Source: Brevinema_A sp051649605
Lineage (GTDB): Bacteria; Spirochaetota; Brevinematia; Brevinematales; Brevinemataceae
Assembly: GCA_051649605.1 (NCBI GenBank)
Contig: JBOFHK010000028.1
Coordinates: 1-28,223, forward strand
DNA length: 28,223 nt
Direction: 5' to 3'
Shown: positions 8,386 to 16,763 of the stretch, piece by piece
Position numbering within the stretch: the first letter of the stretch is position 1
How the letters are laid out: every line of letters begins with the position of its first letter
Program-made: the position numbers and the translations under genes
Notes under the pieces: generated by a model
Told to the model about the DNA's origin: nothing
Database searches by the model: none
What the model saw: the letters and a program-made list of their open reading frames with translations, nothing else

Positions 8386-9159
8386 ATGAAAACTTTTATT
8401 TCATGGAATATCAATGGTATTCGTGCTGCTACAAAAAAAGGATTTTTAGACTGGCTTTATAAATGCAATCCCGACGTTCTTGGGGTTCAAGAAATCAAAG
8501 CTGAGCCTCATCAATTAGAATCACCCATCCACACACCCGAGGGACGTACAACCTACTGGAATCCGAGCCGCACCAAAAAAGGATACTCGGGAACCGCCCT
8601 ATTTAGTCGCCAAGAACCCCAATCCATTAAATTAGGCTGGGGAGAAGAAATTTATGATCAAGAAGGGCGTACCATTATGGCAGATTATGGAGATTTTGTT
8701 TTTTTTACGATTTACTTTCCAAATGGAGAAAGTTCACCAGAACGTCTACAATATAAATTAGATTTTTACGACTCTTTTTTAGAATATATCATCCAACTAA
8801 AAAAAGAAGGGCGCAGTATTATTTTTTCTGGTGATGTTAACACTGCTCATACTGAAATAGATCTTGCACGTCCAAAAGAAAATAAAAATACATCTGGATT
8901 CTTACCTATTGAGCGTTCTTGGATCGATCGTGTGATCCAAGCAGGATTCGTCGATACATTTCGTTATATCCATCCACAAGCTGTTGATCAATATTCTTGG
9001 TGGAGCTATCGGGCTGGAGCTCGCGAAAGAAATGTCGGTTGGAGAATTGATTATATTTTTGTGAGTGAGGATCTCCTCCCCAAACTTAAAGATGCTTTTA
9101 TTCTTTATGATGTTCACGGATCAGATCATTGCCCTGTAGGAATTACCATCGATTTATAA
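8386..9159 (+). CDS. xth: Exonuclease III / AP endonuclease (ExoA family)
   Basis: The 257-aa DNA repair enzyme nicks at abasic sites and degrades 3' ends. ATG 8386 follows AGAAGGAA; twelve in-frame residues upstream overlap the previous gene and are unlikely. Family motifs are complete: SWNINGIRA (6-14), VQEIKA with metal-binding Glu36, YFPNG with Tyr110, SGDVNTAH with Asp150, Asn152 and His155, WWSYR and WRIDYIF (Asp222), and the catalytic GSDHCP with Asp247 and His248. The length equals that of the short ExoA/Xth type without an N-terminal extension. It lies 25 bases after the secreted-protein gene and 4 bases before birA. Confidence 0.95.
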   Translation: MKTFISWNINGIRAATKKGFLDWLYKCNPDVLGVQEIKAEPHQLESPIHTPEGRTTYWNPSRTKKGYSGTALFSRQEPQSIKLGWGEEIYDQEGRTIMADYGDFVFFTIYFPNGESSPERLQYKLDFYDSFLEYIIQLKKEGRSIIFSGDVNTAHTEIDLARPKENKNTSGFLPIERSWIDRVIQAGFVDTFRYIHPQAVDQYSWWSYRAGARERNVGWRIDYIFVSEDLLPKLKDAFILYDVHGSDHCPVGITIDL

Positions 9160-9163
9160 TATA

Positions 9164-10114
9164 ATGCCAAACTACCAACTAAACCCCATTTTATCCGCAT
9201 TACTCTTATCACCAGCTTCGTTGGAACAACTGAGTAAAGATTTATCTCTCAATATTGTCTATCGACAAATCGATAAACTTCGTGCCGAAGCTTATCTTAT
9301 TGAGACTAAGCATGATTTATTATCATTAAAAACACCATTTCCTTACCATATTATACCAGAAAAAATTAATCATCTTCTTAATGATATAGAACATCCCGAA
9401 ATCTTATTTGTAGACCATACTACCTCTACTAATACACTTGCCAAGGAAATCTTGCTCACTCATCCAGAATCGTTTATTCTTATGACTAGAAATCAATCAT
9501 CAGGGCGGGGACGGATGTCTCGTTCTTGGCAAATGTGTGCTGATCATGATATTGCTATGACTTTCACCACTCCTTGTTTAATCAAACAACATTTATTATT
9601 TTCGGTAATTCGTTTGACATCCCTAGCTATTTACCGTACTCTAAAAAGATATACTCCTGATATTATGATTAAATGGCCCAATGATCTTATTACTACAAAC
9701 GGTAAAAAGATTTGTGGTATCCTAACAGAAACAATTTTAGGAAACAATCAGATACAATATCTTATTATTGGTATTGGAATTAATATTAATAGCATTGATC
9801 TTCCAGATTATGCGTCTTCGTTAAGAAAACTTTCTCAAACATTTATTGACATTAATCAGATCTATGCAGAAATTATTACAGAACTTTCTTCCTTATGGGA
9901 ATATTTTCCGAAAAATGAAAAAAAAATCTCCCAAGAATGGGAGAAATCTTTAGCATGGATTGGTGAATCAGTATCATTAAACTGGAATAATAAACATTAT
10001 CAAGGGATTCTCAAATCAGTATCAGAGGATGGTTCTTTGATTTTATCTATTGATCAGCAAGACACCACTTTTTTTGCTGGGGATCTTTCTAAAATCACTT
10101 TACGAAAACAATAA
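9164..10114 (+). CDS. birA: Biotin-[acetyl-CoA-carboxylase] ligase BirA with N-terminal HTH
   Basis: The 316-aa protein activates biotin as biotinyl-AMP and attaches it to a lysine of biotin carrier domains. The N-terminal 60 residues (NPILSALLLSPASLEQLSKD...) look like the winged-helix domain of repressor-type BirA, so it may also regulate biotin genes. Catalytic motifs are STNTLAKE (88-95), NQSSGRGRMSRSW (110-122), IKWPNDL, KICGILTE and IGIGININ. The GRGR loop has Ser where Gly is common (GRGRMSRSW). There is no clear ribosome-binding site, and ATG 9164 lies four bases after the xth stop, so translation is probably coupled. It is the last gene of the proS operon. No terminator is evident in the 40 bases before the convergent gene. 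Confidence 0.93.
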   Translation: MPNYQLNPILSALLLSPASLEQLSKDLSLNIVYRQIDKLRAEAYLIETKHDLLSLKTPFPYHIIPEKINHLLNDIEHPEILFVDHTTSTNTLAKEILLTHPESFILMTRNQSSGRGRMSRSWQMCADHDIAMTFTTPCLIKQHLLFSVIRLTSLAIYRTLKRYTPDIMIKWPNDLITTNGKKICGILTETILGNNQIQYLIIGIGININSIDLPDYASSLRKLSQTFIDINQIYAEIITELSSLWEYFPKNEKKISQEWEKSLAWIGESVSLNWNNKHYQGILKSVSEDGSLILSIDQQDTTFFAGDLSKITLRKQ

Positions 10115-10154
10115 GCGCTAAATCGTTCAAGGTGTAACCAACAAGCAACAATGT

Positions 10155-11387
10155 TTAAAATACCCCTTTCGGAACAACACTATTTCTAGTCCTACTACGA
10201 TTAGATAAAGAAATCGAACTCCGAATATTATAGACATCTTTCGAAATCAGTTGATTATTGTTATTCACATACAATACAGGATCATTTTGTAATACTTGTG
10301 CCATAACTTTTTTCCCAATCTCTGGATCCATCCCAATAAATTGGATCAGATCGTCAGGAGACATTTCAAAAGCGTGAACCAAGCCTTTTTGCAAAGGAAT
10401 ACGATTTTTCTGGAGTAATGTGCGTAAAGCATCATAAATCTTAGTAGCAGGATCGTTAATTAATTGATTGGCCAATCTTTTATAAATCAACCAAATACGA
10501 TCAGAAAGTAATTGAATAATACGACGTGCAATTTCGGGATACGTTTTAATATATAGTTCAAAGTTTTGCTTATTAATGCAAAGAAGCGTTACTTTGGTTG
10601 ATGCTATCGCTGAAGCTGATCTAGGGCTATTTTCTAAAATTGCCATTTCTCCAAAGAGATCTTTTTCTTTTAGCATTCCTAATAAAACTTCTGTATTGTG
10701 AATTAGTTTAGAGATTTTTACAAATCCTTCAATAATAATATACATATCTTGCCCTTCTTCCATTTCCAGAAAAATTGGAGATCCCGCTTCATAGGTTTTT
10801 TGTATTCCTTGCTGGATGGGCTGTACAGATACTGGATTATAGTTTAATACTTTAAGATATTGTTGCACTTTTTCGACATTGGGATCATTGGGAGATGTTT
10901 CTATAAATTTTGTAAAGGCATAACCAGCAAGAAGATTTTTACCTTCCCCTTGGTAATATTCACCAAGGGTACATAATGTACCAAAAGTATTATACTCAAC
11001 ATTTTTCATATTTTCGATTGCTAGTTGGCTTAAGGTAGTATTATATTTCCGTAATCGATGAGAAAAATAACGAATAATTTTCATAGCAACAGGTGCCATT
11101 TGGGTAATCAATGATTCAAACTGCTCAAACTTAACAATAATTAATACACTATCCTCAAGCACCTTAACACTAGAAAGACGTGCCCTCTGGCTCATACATT
11201 CTAAGACTCCAAAAAAGTCTCCAGCTTGGAAAACGGTATTATTTTCTTCGGTTAAATTGTTTAAAGGGTTTTCCTCTACCAAAGAGCCTTTTCGTACAAT
11301 ATAAAATTCGGAACTATCCGTTTGTTCTTCTACGTATACATAAGCACCCGCTCTAAAACTAACAGTTTTAAACTTTACTGCTTCCAT
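10155..11387 (-). CDS. Protein with two cyclic-nucleotide-binding (CNB) domains
   Basis: The 410-aa cytosolic protein has two CNB beta-roll domains (about 1-115 and 195-315), separated by a helical linker, and a C-terminal helical region (about 315-385). The second domain has an intact phosphate-binding cassette (FGEMAILENSPRSASAIA, Glu247 and Arg256), so it could bind cAMP, cGMP or c-di-nucleotide ligands. In the first domain the cassette is degenerate (FFGVLECMSQRARLSSV). No HTH is obvious, so it is not a plain Crp-type activator. Similar tandem-CNB proteins are common in treponemes, which is one reason for the spirochaete assignment. The ribosome-binding site GAGGA precedes ATG 11387. It lies 40 bases downstream of glyA on the same strand. 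Confidence 0.85.
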   Translation of the reverse strand: MEAVKFKTVSFRAGAYVYVEEQTDSSEFYIVRKGSLVEENPLNNLTEENNTVFQAGDFFGVLECMSQRARLSSVKVLEDSVLIIVKFEQFESLITQMAPVAMKIIRYFSHRLRKYNTTLSQLAIENMKNVEYNTFGTLCTLGEYYQGEGKNLLAGYAFTKFIETSPNDPNVEKVQQYLKVLNYNPVSVQPIQQGIQKTYEAGSPIFLEMEEGQDMYIIIEGFVKISKLIHNTEVLLGMLKEKDLFGEMAILENSPRSASAIASTKVTLLCINKQNFELYIKTYPEIARRIIQLLSDRIWLIYKRLANQLINDPATKIYDALRTLLQKNRIPLQKGLVHAFEMSPDDLIQFIGMDPEIGKKVMAQVLQNDPVLYVNNNNQLISKDVYNIRSSISLSNRSRTRNSVVPKGVF

Positions 11388-11427
11388 TCTATCCTCATTA
11401 TTTTACTTTGTTGTCTAAAGAATAATT

Positions 11428-12669
11428 TCATAAATTGTATATCGGAAATTTATCGCATAAAGATATGATTTCACATTTAATTTTTTCTAGTTCTTGATTG
11501 TTTGTCCGAGATTGGATTATACGGTTAATCCACTGAGCTATTTGGATACATTCTGTTTCTTTCATTCCTCTTGTGGTTACTGACGGGGTACCTATCCGAA
11601 CCCCTGATGGGTACATCGCTGGATTCGGATCAAAGGGAATCATATTTTTATTAAGTGTTATATGCACTCGATCACAGAGGTCTGAAACTTCTTTACCATT
11701 GGTATCATGGGAACGAACATCCACAATTAAAAGGTGATTGTCTGTCCCCCCTCCAATAATAGAATAGCCCAAAGTAAGTAAGGTTTCTGCCATTGCTTGA
11801 GCATTTTTAACCACCTGCTGTTGATAAAGTCTAAAATCTTCCTGTAGAGCTTCTTGAAATGCCACTGCTTTTGCAGCAATCACATGCATTAACGGTCCCC
11901 CTTGAATACCTGGAAAAACCATCTTATCAATCTTTTTTGCAAATTCTTTTTTACAGAGAATCAATCCCCCACGAGGCCCTCGTAATGTTTTATGGGTTGT
12001 TGAGGTTACCACATCAGCAATAGGCACAGGATTGGGATGTACCCCTGCAACAACCAATCCTGCAATGTGAGCCATATCCACCATAAAATATGCTCCCACT
12101 TCATCAGCAATATCACGAAATTTTTGAAAATCAATAATACGAGAATACGCAGAAGCTCCAGCAATAATAAGTTTTGGCTGAATTTCTAATGCCTGTTTAC
12201 GAATCTCTGCGTAATCTAATAAATGAGTAATCGAATCTACCTGATAACTAAATGCCTCATAGAGTTGTCCAGAGAAGTTAAGCGAAAATCCATGAGTAAG
12301 ATGCCCTCCAGCCCCTAGTCCCATTCCTAAAATCTTATCTCCAGGTTTTAATAAAGCCATGTAGACAGCCATATTTGCTTGAGAACCTGAGTGCGTCTGC
12401 ACATTGGCATGTTCAGCATTAAAAAGTTTTTTAGCACGCTCAATAGCGAGTGATTCTGCAACATCAACACATTCACAACCACCATAATAACGAGCATTAG
12501 GATAACCTTCAGCATATTTATTAGTAAGAATACTTCCTTGAACACTTAATACAGATTCAGAGACGATATTTTCTGATGCAATCAATTCAATTGTACGTTG
12601 CTGGCGTTTTAATTCATCACAAATCGCTTGGTATAACGCAGGATCTTTTTTTTGTAATTCTCGATACAA
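11428..12669 (-). CDS. glyA: Serine hydroxymethyltransferase (TTG start)
   Basis: The PLP enzyme interconverts serine and glycine and loads one-carbon units onto tetrahydrofolate. I place the start at TTG 12669: a perfect AGGAGG (12681-12676) lies six bases upstream, giving 413 aa, the usual length. An ATG at 12693 in the same frame has no ribosome-binding site and would put AGGAGG inside the coding region. Signatures: ELIASENIVS, YAEGYPNARYYGG, the PLP-contacting MVDMAHIAGLV (Asp198 and His201 in this numbering), and the PLP lysine in TTHKTLRGPRGG (Lys227). The C-terminus (GVRIGTPSVTTRGM) is intact. It may be cotranscribed with the CNB gene downstream. Confidence 0.95.
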   Translation of the reverse strand: MYRELQKKDPALYQAICDELKRQQRTIELIASENIVSESVLSVQGSILTNKYAEGYPNARYYGGCECVDVAESLAIERAKKLFNAEHANVQTHSGSQANMAVYMALLKPGDKILGMGLGAGGHLTHGFSLNFSGQLYEAFSYQVDSITHLLDYAEIRKQALEIQPKLIIAGASAYSRIIDFQKFRDIADEVGAYFMVDMAHIAGLVVAGVHPNPVPIADVVTSTTHKTLRGPRGGLILCKKEFAKKIDKMVFPGIQGGPLMHVIAAKAVAFQEALQEDFRLYQQQVVKNAQAMAETLLTLGYSIIGGGTDNHLLIVDVRSHDTNGKEVSDLCDRVHITLNKNMIPFDPNPAMYPSGVRIGTPSVTTRGMKETECIQIAQWINRIIQSRTNNQELEKIKCEIISLCDKFPIYNL

Positions 12670-12704
12670 TATCCACCTCCTATGAAAATACAATAGTACA
12701 AATT

Positions 12705-12733
12705 ATTATACAGGATTTTTATATAAAAAGCAA
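12705..12733 (-). promoter_or_regulatory. Promoter of glyA
   Basis: On the minus strand, TTGCTT (12733-12728) and TATAAT (12710-12705) are separated by 17 bases. The predicted start of transcription falls near 12698, about 30 bases before the TTG start codon. Confidence 0.65.
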
Positions 12734-12832
12734 GATAATAAACCACCTTTGAGTTGATACAGGATACGTACAGTGATCATAGAACTATTATTAAAAATTA
12801 TAATAAAAATCTGCGATCCTCAGGAAAATACC

Positions 12833-12861
12833 TTGACAAAAGAATAAAATTATTTTATAAT
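12833..12861 (+). promoter_or_regulatory. Consensus promoter of tRNA-Leu
   Basis: TTGACA (12833-12838) and TATAAT (12856-12861) are both perfect, with a 17-base spacer. They lie 19 bases before the 5' end of the tRNA. This is the strongest promoter sequence in the window. Confidence 0.85.
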
Positions 12862-12879
12862 AATAACAACATAAAATAA

Positions 12880-12964
12880 GCTCAGATGGTGGAACTGGTA
12901 GACACGCTAGCTTGAGGGGCTAGTGGCCGTTTTGGTCGTGCAGGTTCAAGTCCTGTTCTGAGCA
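12880..12964 (+). tRNA. trnL-GAG: tRNA-Leu (anticodon GAG)
   Basis: This is an 85-nt class II tRNA. The acceptor arms GCTCAGA (12880-12886) and TCTGAGC (12957-12963) pair fully, with discriminator A12964. The anticodon stem CTAGC/GCTAG encloses loop TTGAGGG, with GAG at 12914-12916, reading CTC and CTT. A long variable arm (about 12924-12940) marks the leucine/serine class. The T arm is GCAGG-TTCAAGT-CCTGT. The 3' CCA is not encoded and would be added after transcription. Confidence 0.95.
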
Positions 12965-12980
12965 AGTACATAGGTACAGT

Positions 12981-13017
12981 AAAAACGAACTTTGATGTTT
13001 TCAAAGTTCGTTTTTTT
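12981..13017 (+). terminator. Intrinsic terminator of tRNA-Leu
   Basis: AAAAACGAACTTTGA (12981-12995) pairs exactly with TCAAAGTTCGTTTTT (13001-13015) around a 5-base loop. The T tract runs to 13017. It lies 16 bases after the tRNA. Confidence 0.9.
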
Positions 13018-13165
13018 GATTGTTGATCAAGATGGCTCAATAAAAACTCTTGATTCTATCTATTATCCACAGAAAGTACAAAATTATTTATTCCAAAACA
13101 TTAAATTAGATAGTCCTAGCTCTACACGCTATAAAATGTTAGAATTATACAAAGAAAATAATTAA
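13016..13165 (+). pseudogene. Possible gene fragment (about 50 codons, unknown family)
   Basis: A frame ending at TAA 13163-13165 is open back into the tRNA terminator hairpin; an ATG at 12995 lies inside the stem. The translated end reads IVDQDGSIKTLDSIYYPQK...STRYKMLELYKENN. It has balanced, protein-like composition, unlike the surrounding AT-rich spacer, but no ribosome-binding site and no recognisable domain. It may be the 3' remnant of a lost gene next to the tRNA, or a chance frame. Confidence 0.3.
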
Positions 13166-13237
13166 TTATTTTGTACTTTGAATTTATAATTGCGATTTAA
13201 ACAATAAACAATTAAAGAAAATAGAAAAACTGTAATG

Positions 13238-13290
13238 ATTCATAAGAACAAACCCACTCTATCTCAGTGGGTTTGTTCTTATGAATTTTT
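13238..13290. terminator. Strong hairpin at the end of the TRAP/MgtC operon
   Basis: Arms 13238-13258 and 13266-13286 (21 bases, exact complements, core AACAAACCCACT) enclose a 7-base loop. The right arm contains the stop codon of the minus-strand MgtC-like gene. A run of T residues follows on the plus strand (13286-13290). It probably stops or protects transcripts from both directions. Confidence 0.7.
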
Positions 13291-13971
13291 ATAAGTCGAA
13301 TACAAAATTTCTTGTTTTTGAGATAAATCTCCCATCATCTGTTTTATATCTACATAAGGAGGTAGATAGGTACGAATACGAATAGTTCGGATTAGTTTGG
13401 AGTCTTTTCTTTGGATTTTTAAAATCGCATAGCGATAAATACTAAGGTTGTATTCTTCAAATAAAGCATAAATATCGACAGAAGACTCACAAGTAATCAC
13501 AATCGTAACAGAATTTTTATGTTCTATAAATTTTGTATTAAACGCTTTTAAAACGAAAATCACAAAAATAATAACAATAAAGCTCGAAAACGACAAAAAC
13601 CAATAGCCGTAACCAATTACGATTCCCAAACAAGCCATAATCCACAACATTGCTGCAGTCGTAATCCCTAGTACATGTGTTTTATCTCTAATGATTGTCC
13701 CTGCTCCTAAAAATCCGATTCCTGAAACAATTTGGGCAATAATCCGACCATCAGAACCCATTCCCCCTTCAACAGGTAAAGAAAAACCGTAAACCTGAAT
13801 CCCTGTAGAGATAATTTGTTGAAATACAGCCAGTATCGTCGCCCCTAAACAGACAAGAGTATTGGTCATAATTCCCGCTGGTTTACCTCTTTGTTTGCGT
13901 TCTAAACCAACAATAACCCCTGAAAATATCGCAAACGTAAATCGAAGGAGTATTTCTATATGTGCAGACAC
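13279..13971 (-). CDS. MgtC/SapB-family membrane protein
   Basis: The 230-aa protein has an MgtC-type membrane domain (about 1-140). It includes GVIVGLERKQRGKPAGIMTN (18-37), RIIAQIVSGIGFLGAGTIIR and GITTAAMLWIMACLGIVIGYG, all family hallmarks, and is followed by a small ACT-like cytosolic domain (about 150-230). MgtC-type proteins are linked to growth at low Mg2+, acid tolerance, phosphate and ATP homeostasis, and virulence; family members are not proven Mg2+ transporters. It starts with GTG 13971. Its AGGAGG (13982-13977) lies in the last codons of dctM, and the start comes one base after the dctM stop, so it is translated in step with the TRAP genes. Confidence 0.88.
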   Translation of the reverse strand: MSAHIEILLRFTFAIFSGVIVGLERKQRGKPAGIMTNTLVCLGATILAVFQQIISTGIQVYGFSLPVEGGMGSDGRIIAQIVSGIGFLGAGTIIRDKTHVLGITTAAMLWIMACLGIVIGYGYWFLSFSSFIVIIFVIFVLKAFNTKFIEHKNSVTIVITCESSVDIYALFEEYNLSIYRYAILKIQRKDSKLIRTIRIRTYLPPYVDIKQMMGDLSQKQEILYSTYKNS

Positions 13972-13972
13972 T

Positions 13973-15259
13973 TTACCCTCCTAATAACGAAGGAACAAAC
14001 GTTGATAACAATGGATAAACTGTAAATAAAGCCAACACTAACAAAAGAGCAATAATAAAAGGGAGTATTTCTTTAATGAAATCTGTCAGCTTTACACCAA
14101 CAATAGAACAAGTCGTAAACATCATTGAGCCAAATGGTGGGGTAATTCCTCCAATCATAATATTCAAGATAACAACTACTCCAAAATGAATGAGATCAAT
14201 ATTTAAAGCCTTGATCACAGGTAATAATAGTGGAACTAAAATTAAAAGTGCTGCTCCTCCTTCGATAAACATACCTACTACCAAGAGAAGAATATTAATT
14301 AAAAAAAGCATCACCATAGGCGAATCAGTAAATCCAATAAGAGACGAAGCAATTGCTTGAGGAATTTGCTCCAATGTCATATAAAAGCCGAAAACCTTCG
14401 CTCCAACAATTAAAAGCATTACAGATCCTGTCCCTAAAACGGTATCTTTTAAAATCACAGGAATATCTCGCCACTTTAATGTTTTATAAACAAAAGTCCC
14501 AATCAAAACACAGAGGAATACTGCCATCCCCCCTGCTTCCGTAGGAGTAAAGATCCCAAAACGCATCCCCATAATAATCCCCAAGGGAATCAGTAACGCC
14601 CATATCGAATCTTTTAATTGTATTAAAATCTCCCAAAATGTTGCTTTTTCTCTATTAGCACCATAGTTCCGTTTTGTAGATATGATAAATACCGTAATCA
14701 TCAAGGCAATCGTAATAAAAATGGCGGGGGTATAACCTGCAATAAACATTTTAGAAATAGAAACATTAGCTAATAAGGAATAGATAATTAAATTTGTTCC
14801 TGGAGGTATAATAGGAGCAATACAAGACGAAGCTGCAGTTATCGCCGCAGAAAATGCTGGTGAAAAACCTCTCTTGACCATTTCAGGAACAAGGATTTTT
14901 GATTGCATCGCTGCATCTGCATTAGCAGAACCTGAAATCCCTCCCATCAACGCACTCAAAATAATATTAACCTGTGCTAAGCCCCCTCTCAGATGCCCTG
15001 TAAGGACTTCAGCCATTTTTAATAAATACCGACTAATCCCTGAGTAATTCATTACCGAACCTACCATAATAAAAAAGGGAACCGCTAAAAGAGGAAAAGA
15101 TTCTAAAGACGCAACCATATTCTGAATAATAAGATTCATATTCATCACTTGATTGAGAAAAATAAAGTAGTATAATGAAGAAATCAGTAGTGCATATGCG
15201 ATAGGAATATTGAGAAAAAATAAAATAAATAAAAGATAAATCGGATAGTATTTTTCCAT
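13973..15259 (-). CDS. dctM: TRAP transporter large permease subunit DctM
   Basis: The 428-aa protein has about 12 membrane segments and forms the Na+-driven transport domain of a TRAP transporter. Family features: PFFIMVGSVMNYSGISRYLLKMAEVLTGHLRGGLAQVN in the N-terminal part, the conserved GGISGSANADAAM (about 110-122), SSCIAPIIPPGTNLIIY, and the C-terminal GGITPPFGSMMF. The small subunit is encoded just upstream as a separate gene, so this is a three-component system. ATG 15259 lies directly after the dctQ stop; the AAGGAG is inside dctQ. Confidence 0.95.
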   Translation of the reverse strand: MEKYYPIYLLFILFFLNIPIAYALLISSLYYFIFLNQVMNMNLIIQNMVASLESFPLLAVPFFIMVGSVMNYSGISRYLLKMAEVLTGHLRGGLAQVNIILSALMGGISGSANADAAMQSKILVPEMVKRGFSPAFSAAITAASSCIAPIIPPGTNLIIYSLLANVSISKMFIAGYTPAIFITIALMITVFIISTKRNYGANREKATFWEILIQLKDSIWALLIPLGIIMGMRFGIFTPTEAGGMAVFLCVLIGTFVYKTLKWRDIPVILKDTVLGTGSVMLLIVGAKVFGFYMTLEQIPQAIASSLIGFTDSPMVMLFLINILLLVVGMFIEGGAALLILVPLLLPVIKALNIDLIHFGVVVILNIMIGGITPPFGSMMFTTCSIVGVKLTDFIKEILPFIIALLLVLALFTVYPLLSTFVPSLLGG

Positions 15260-15742
15260 TCAACACTCCTTATGCTGAGACCATTGCTCTTTTATTAATA
15301 AAATATCGATAATCAAAAGATGAATCGCATGGATAGACATAAGAAAAAATGTAATCACTAAAGCACTATTAATATATACATAGGAAATTTCCAAAGCGGC
15401 TGTTACTTTACCAGACTGTAAGGTGTAAGAAACACTAAAAATAAATAAGATAATATTAACAATAGCCATAAGCAAAGCCGTTAACAATTTTAAGAAAATT
15501 TTTGCTCTTGAGGGAAGTACCTGAATTAAAAAATCAACTCCAATAAGGCGATCCCGTTTATAGGCAGCAACAGCACCTAGATATACCGTCCAGATAAAAC
15601 ATCCTAAAGAAATTTCTTCTAACCAAATAAATTGAATGCTAAAGATATAACGAAAAATAACATTTAGAATAACAATAATGGTCGTTATTGAAATCGTTAT
15701 CATCGCTATATATAGTTCAATATTATTTAAGATTTTTTTCAT
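15260..15742 (-). CDS. dctQ: TRAP transporter small permease subunit DctQ
   Basis: The 160-aa protein has four membrane helices. It contains the DctQ motif NVIFRYIFSIQFIWLEEISLGCFIW (about 28-52, with the Trp-Glu-Glu core) followed by GAVAAYKRDRLIGVDFL. It partners DctM and is needed for transport. The ribosome-binding site is weak (TAGGG). It lies 11 bases after dctP and ends directly at the dctM start codon, so expression is coupled. Confidence 0.92.
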   Translation of the reverse strand: MKKILNNIELYIAMITISITTIIVILNVIFRYIFSIQFIWLEEISLGCFIWTVYLGAVAAYKRDRLIGVDFLIQVLPSRAKIFLKLLTALLMAIVNIILFIFSVSYTLQSGKVTAALEISYVYINSALVITFFLMSIHAIHLLIIDILLIKEQWSQHKEC

Positions 15743-15753
15743 GGTTTACCCTA

Positions 15754-16740
15754 TTATTGACGAATCTTCTTAAGCTCTTCTTGAATAGCTTGGTAAATAC
15801 CAGGAGTCCAACGTGGGAATTGTGTGTATACATTAGCAATCACTTTTTGGAAGGATTCCATATTTACTTCATTAAAAACCACTCCTTGATCTTGTAATAG
15901 TTTGGTATATTCTTGTTCTTGCTGAATTGTTTCTTCCGTATTGTATATAGCACCGTTATTAATCTCTTCCTGAATAACTGTTCGTTGTTCTTCTGTTAGT
16001 GATTCCCAAACTTTTGGTGAAATCACAATAGCAGAAGCTCCCAAAAGGTGTTTTGTGAGTGAGTAATTTTTACGATACTCGTAAATTTTTGTCCCCTCAA
16101 TAGACAGAATTGATCCTTCAAGTCCATCAACCACCCCCTGAGCAAGAGCAGCATAAAGTTCAGTGAAGGGAAGAGGACTCGTCGTTGCTCCCATCGCCTG
16201 AAGAGTATAGGTATATAGCTGGCTATTGGGAACTCTTACTTTAATCCCCTTGAGATCTTCGGGGGTGTAAATAGCTTTACCTGTAAGTAAACTTCTAAAT
16301 CCAAAAACATAATCATGAGAAAGAATTTTCATCCCTTGTTTTTCTGCTTCTGTATCTAAGCCTTTAACAAGATCCGATCGCATCATTGCAAAATATTCAT
16401 CAAAATCATTGTACAAAAGAGGCCCAGTAACCGCATTATAATCAGGAACATAGTCTCCTAAAAAATTATGACTATCTACAAAAATCCAATCACCACCACT
16501 AATCACTTGCTCTAAGCTATCTTTACCAATTGGCAATTGCCCACCAGTAAAAACCTGTATTTGAAGTGATCCTTCTAAGCGTTGATTGATTTTTTCAGTG
16601 ACTAATTTGAGCGTTTTTGCCGTCTGTTCATCGTCTACAAATTTCATACTCATTTTTAGTGTTTTGATGGTATTTTGAGGTGTTCCACAAGATACTGTTA
16701 CAAATAAAAGGGTAATAATAAGACTTAAAAATTTTTTCAT
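15754..16740 (-). CDS. dctP: TRAP transporter solute-binding lipoprotein DctP
   Basis: The 328-aa protein binds the substrate outside the inner membrane. I chose ATG 16740, because GGAGG lies five bases before it; a TTG 12 bases upstream overlaps that ribosome-binding site. MKKFLSLIITLLFVTVSC ends in a loose lipobox (Cys18), suggesting membrane anchoring as is common in spirochaetes. The DctP signature is clear: KGIKVRVPNSQLY, with the Arg that usually binds a substrate carboxylate, then AMGATTSPLPFTELYAAL and QGVVDGLEG. Most characterised DctP proteins bind organic acids; the ligand here is unknown. The upstream GlpQ-like gene hints at a link to glycerophosphodiester breakdown (inference). 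Confidence 0.93.
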   Translation of the reverse strand: MKKFLSLIITLLFVTVSCGTPQNTIKTLKMSMKFVDDEQTAKTLKLVTEKINQRLEGSLQIQVFTGGQLPIGKDSLEQVISGGDWIFVDSHNFLGDYVPDYNAVTGPLLYNDFDEYFAMMRSDLVKGLDTEAEKQGMKILSHDYVFGFRSLLTGKAIYTPEDLKGIKVRVPNSQLYTYTLQAMGATTSPLPFTELYAALAQGVVDGLEGSILSIEGTKIYEYRKNYSLTKHLLGASAIVISPKVWESLTEEQRTVIQEEINNGAIYNTEETIQQEQEYTKLLQDQGVVFNEVNMESFQKVIANVYTQFPRWTPGIYQAIQEELKKIRQ

Positions 16741-16763
16741 TTTTTCCTCCAACGTTTATACCG

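Noticed and set aside
16740..16752. TTG start of dctP at 16752
   Set aside because: It overlaps the GGAGG that serves ATG 16740. Starting at 16740 gives a normal lipoprotein signal peptide.
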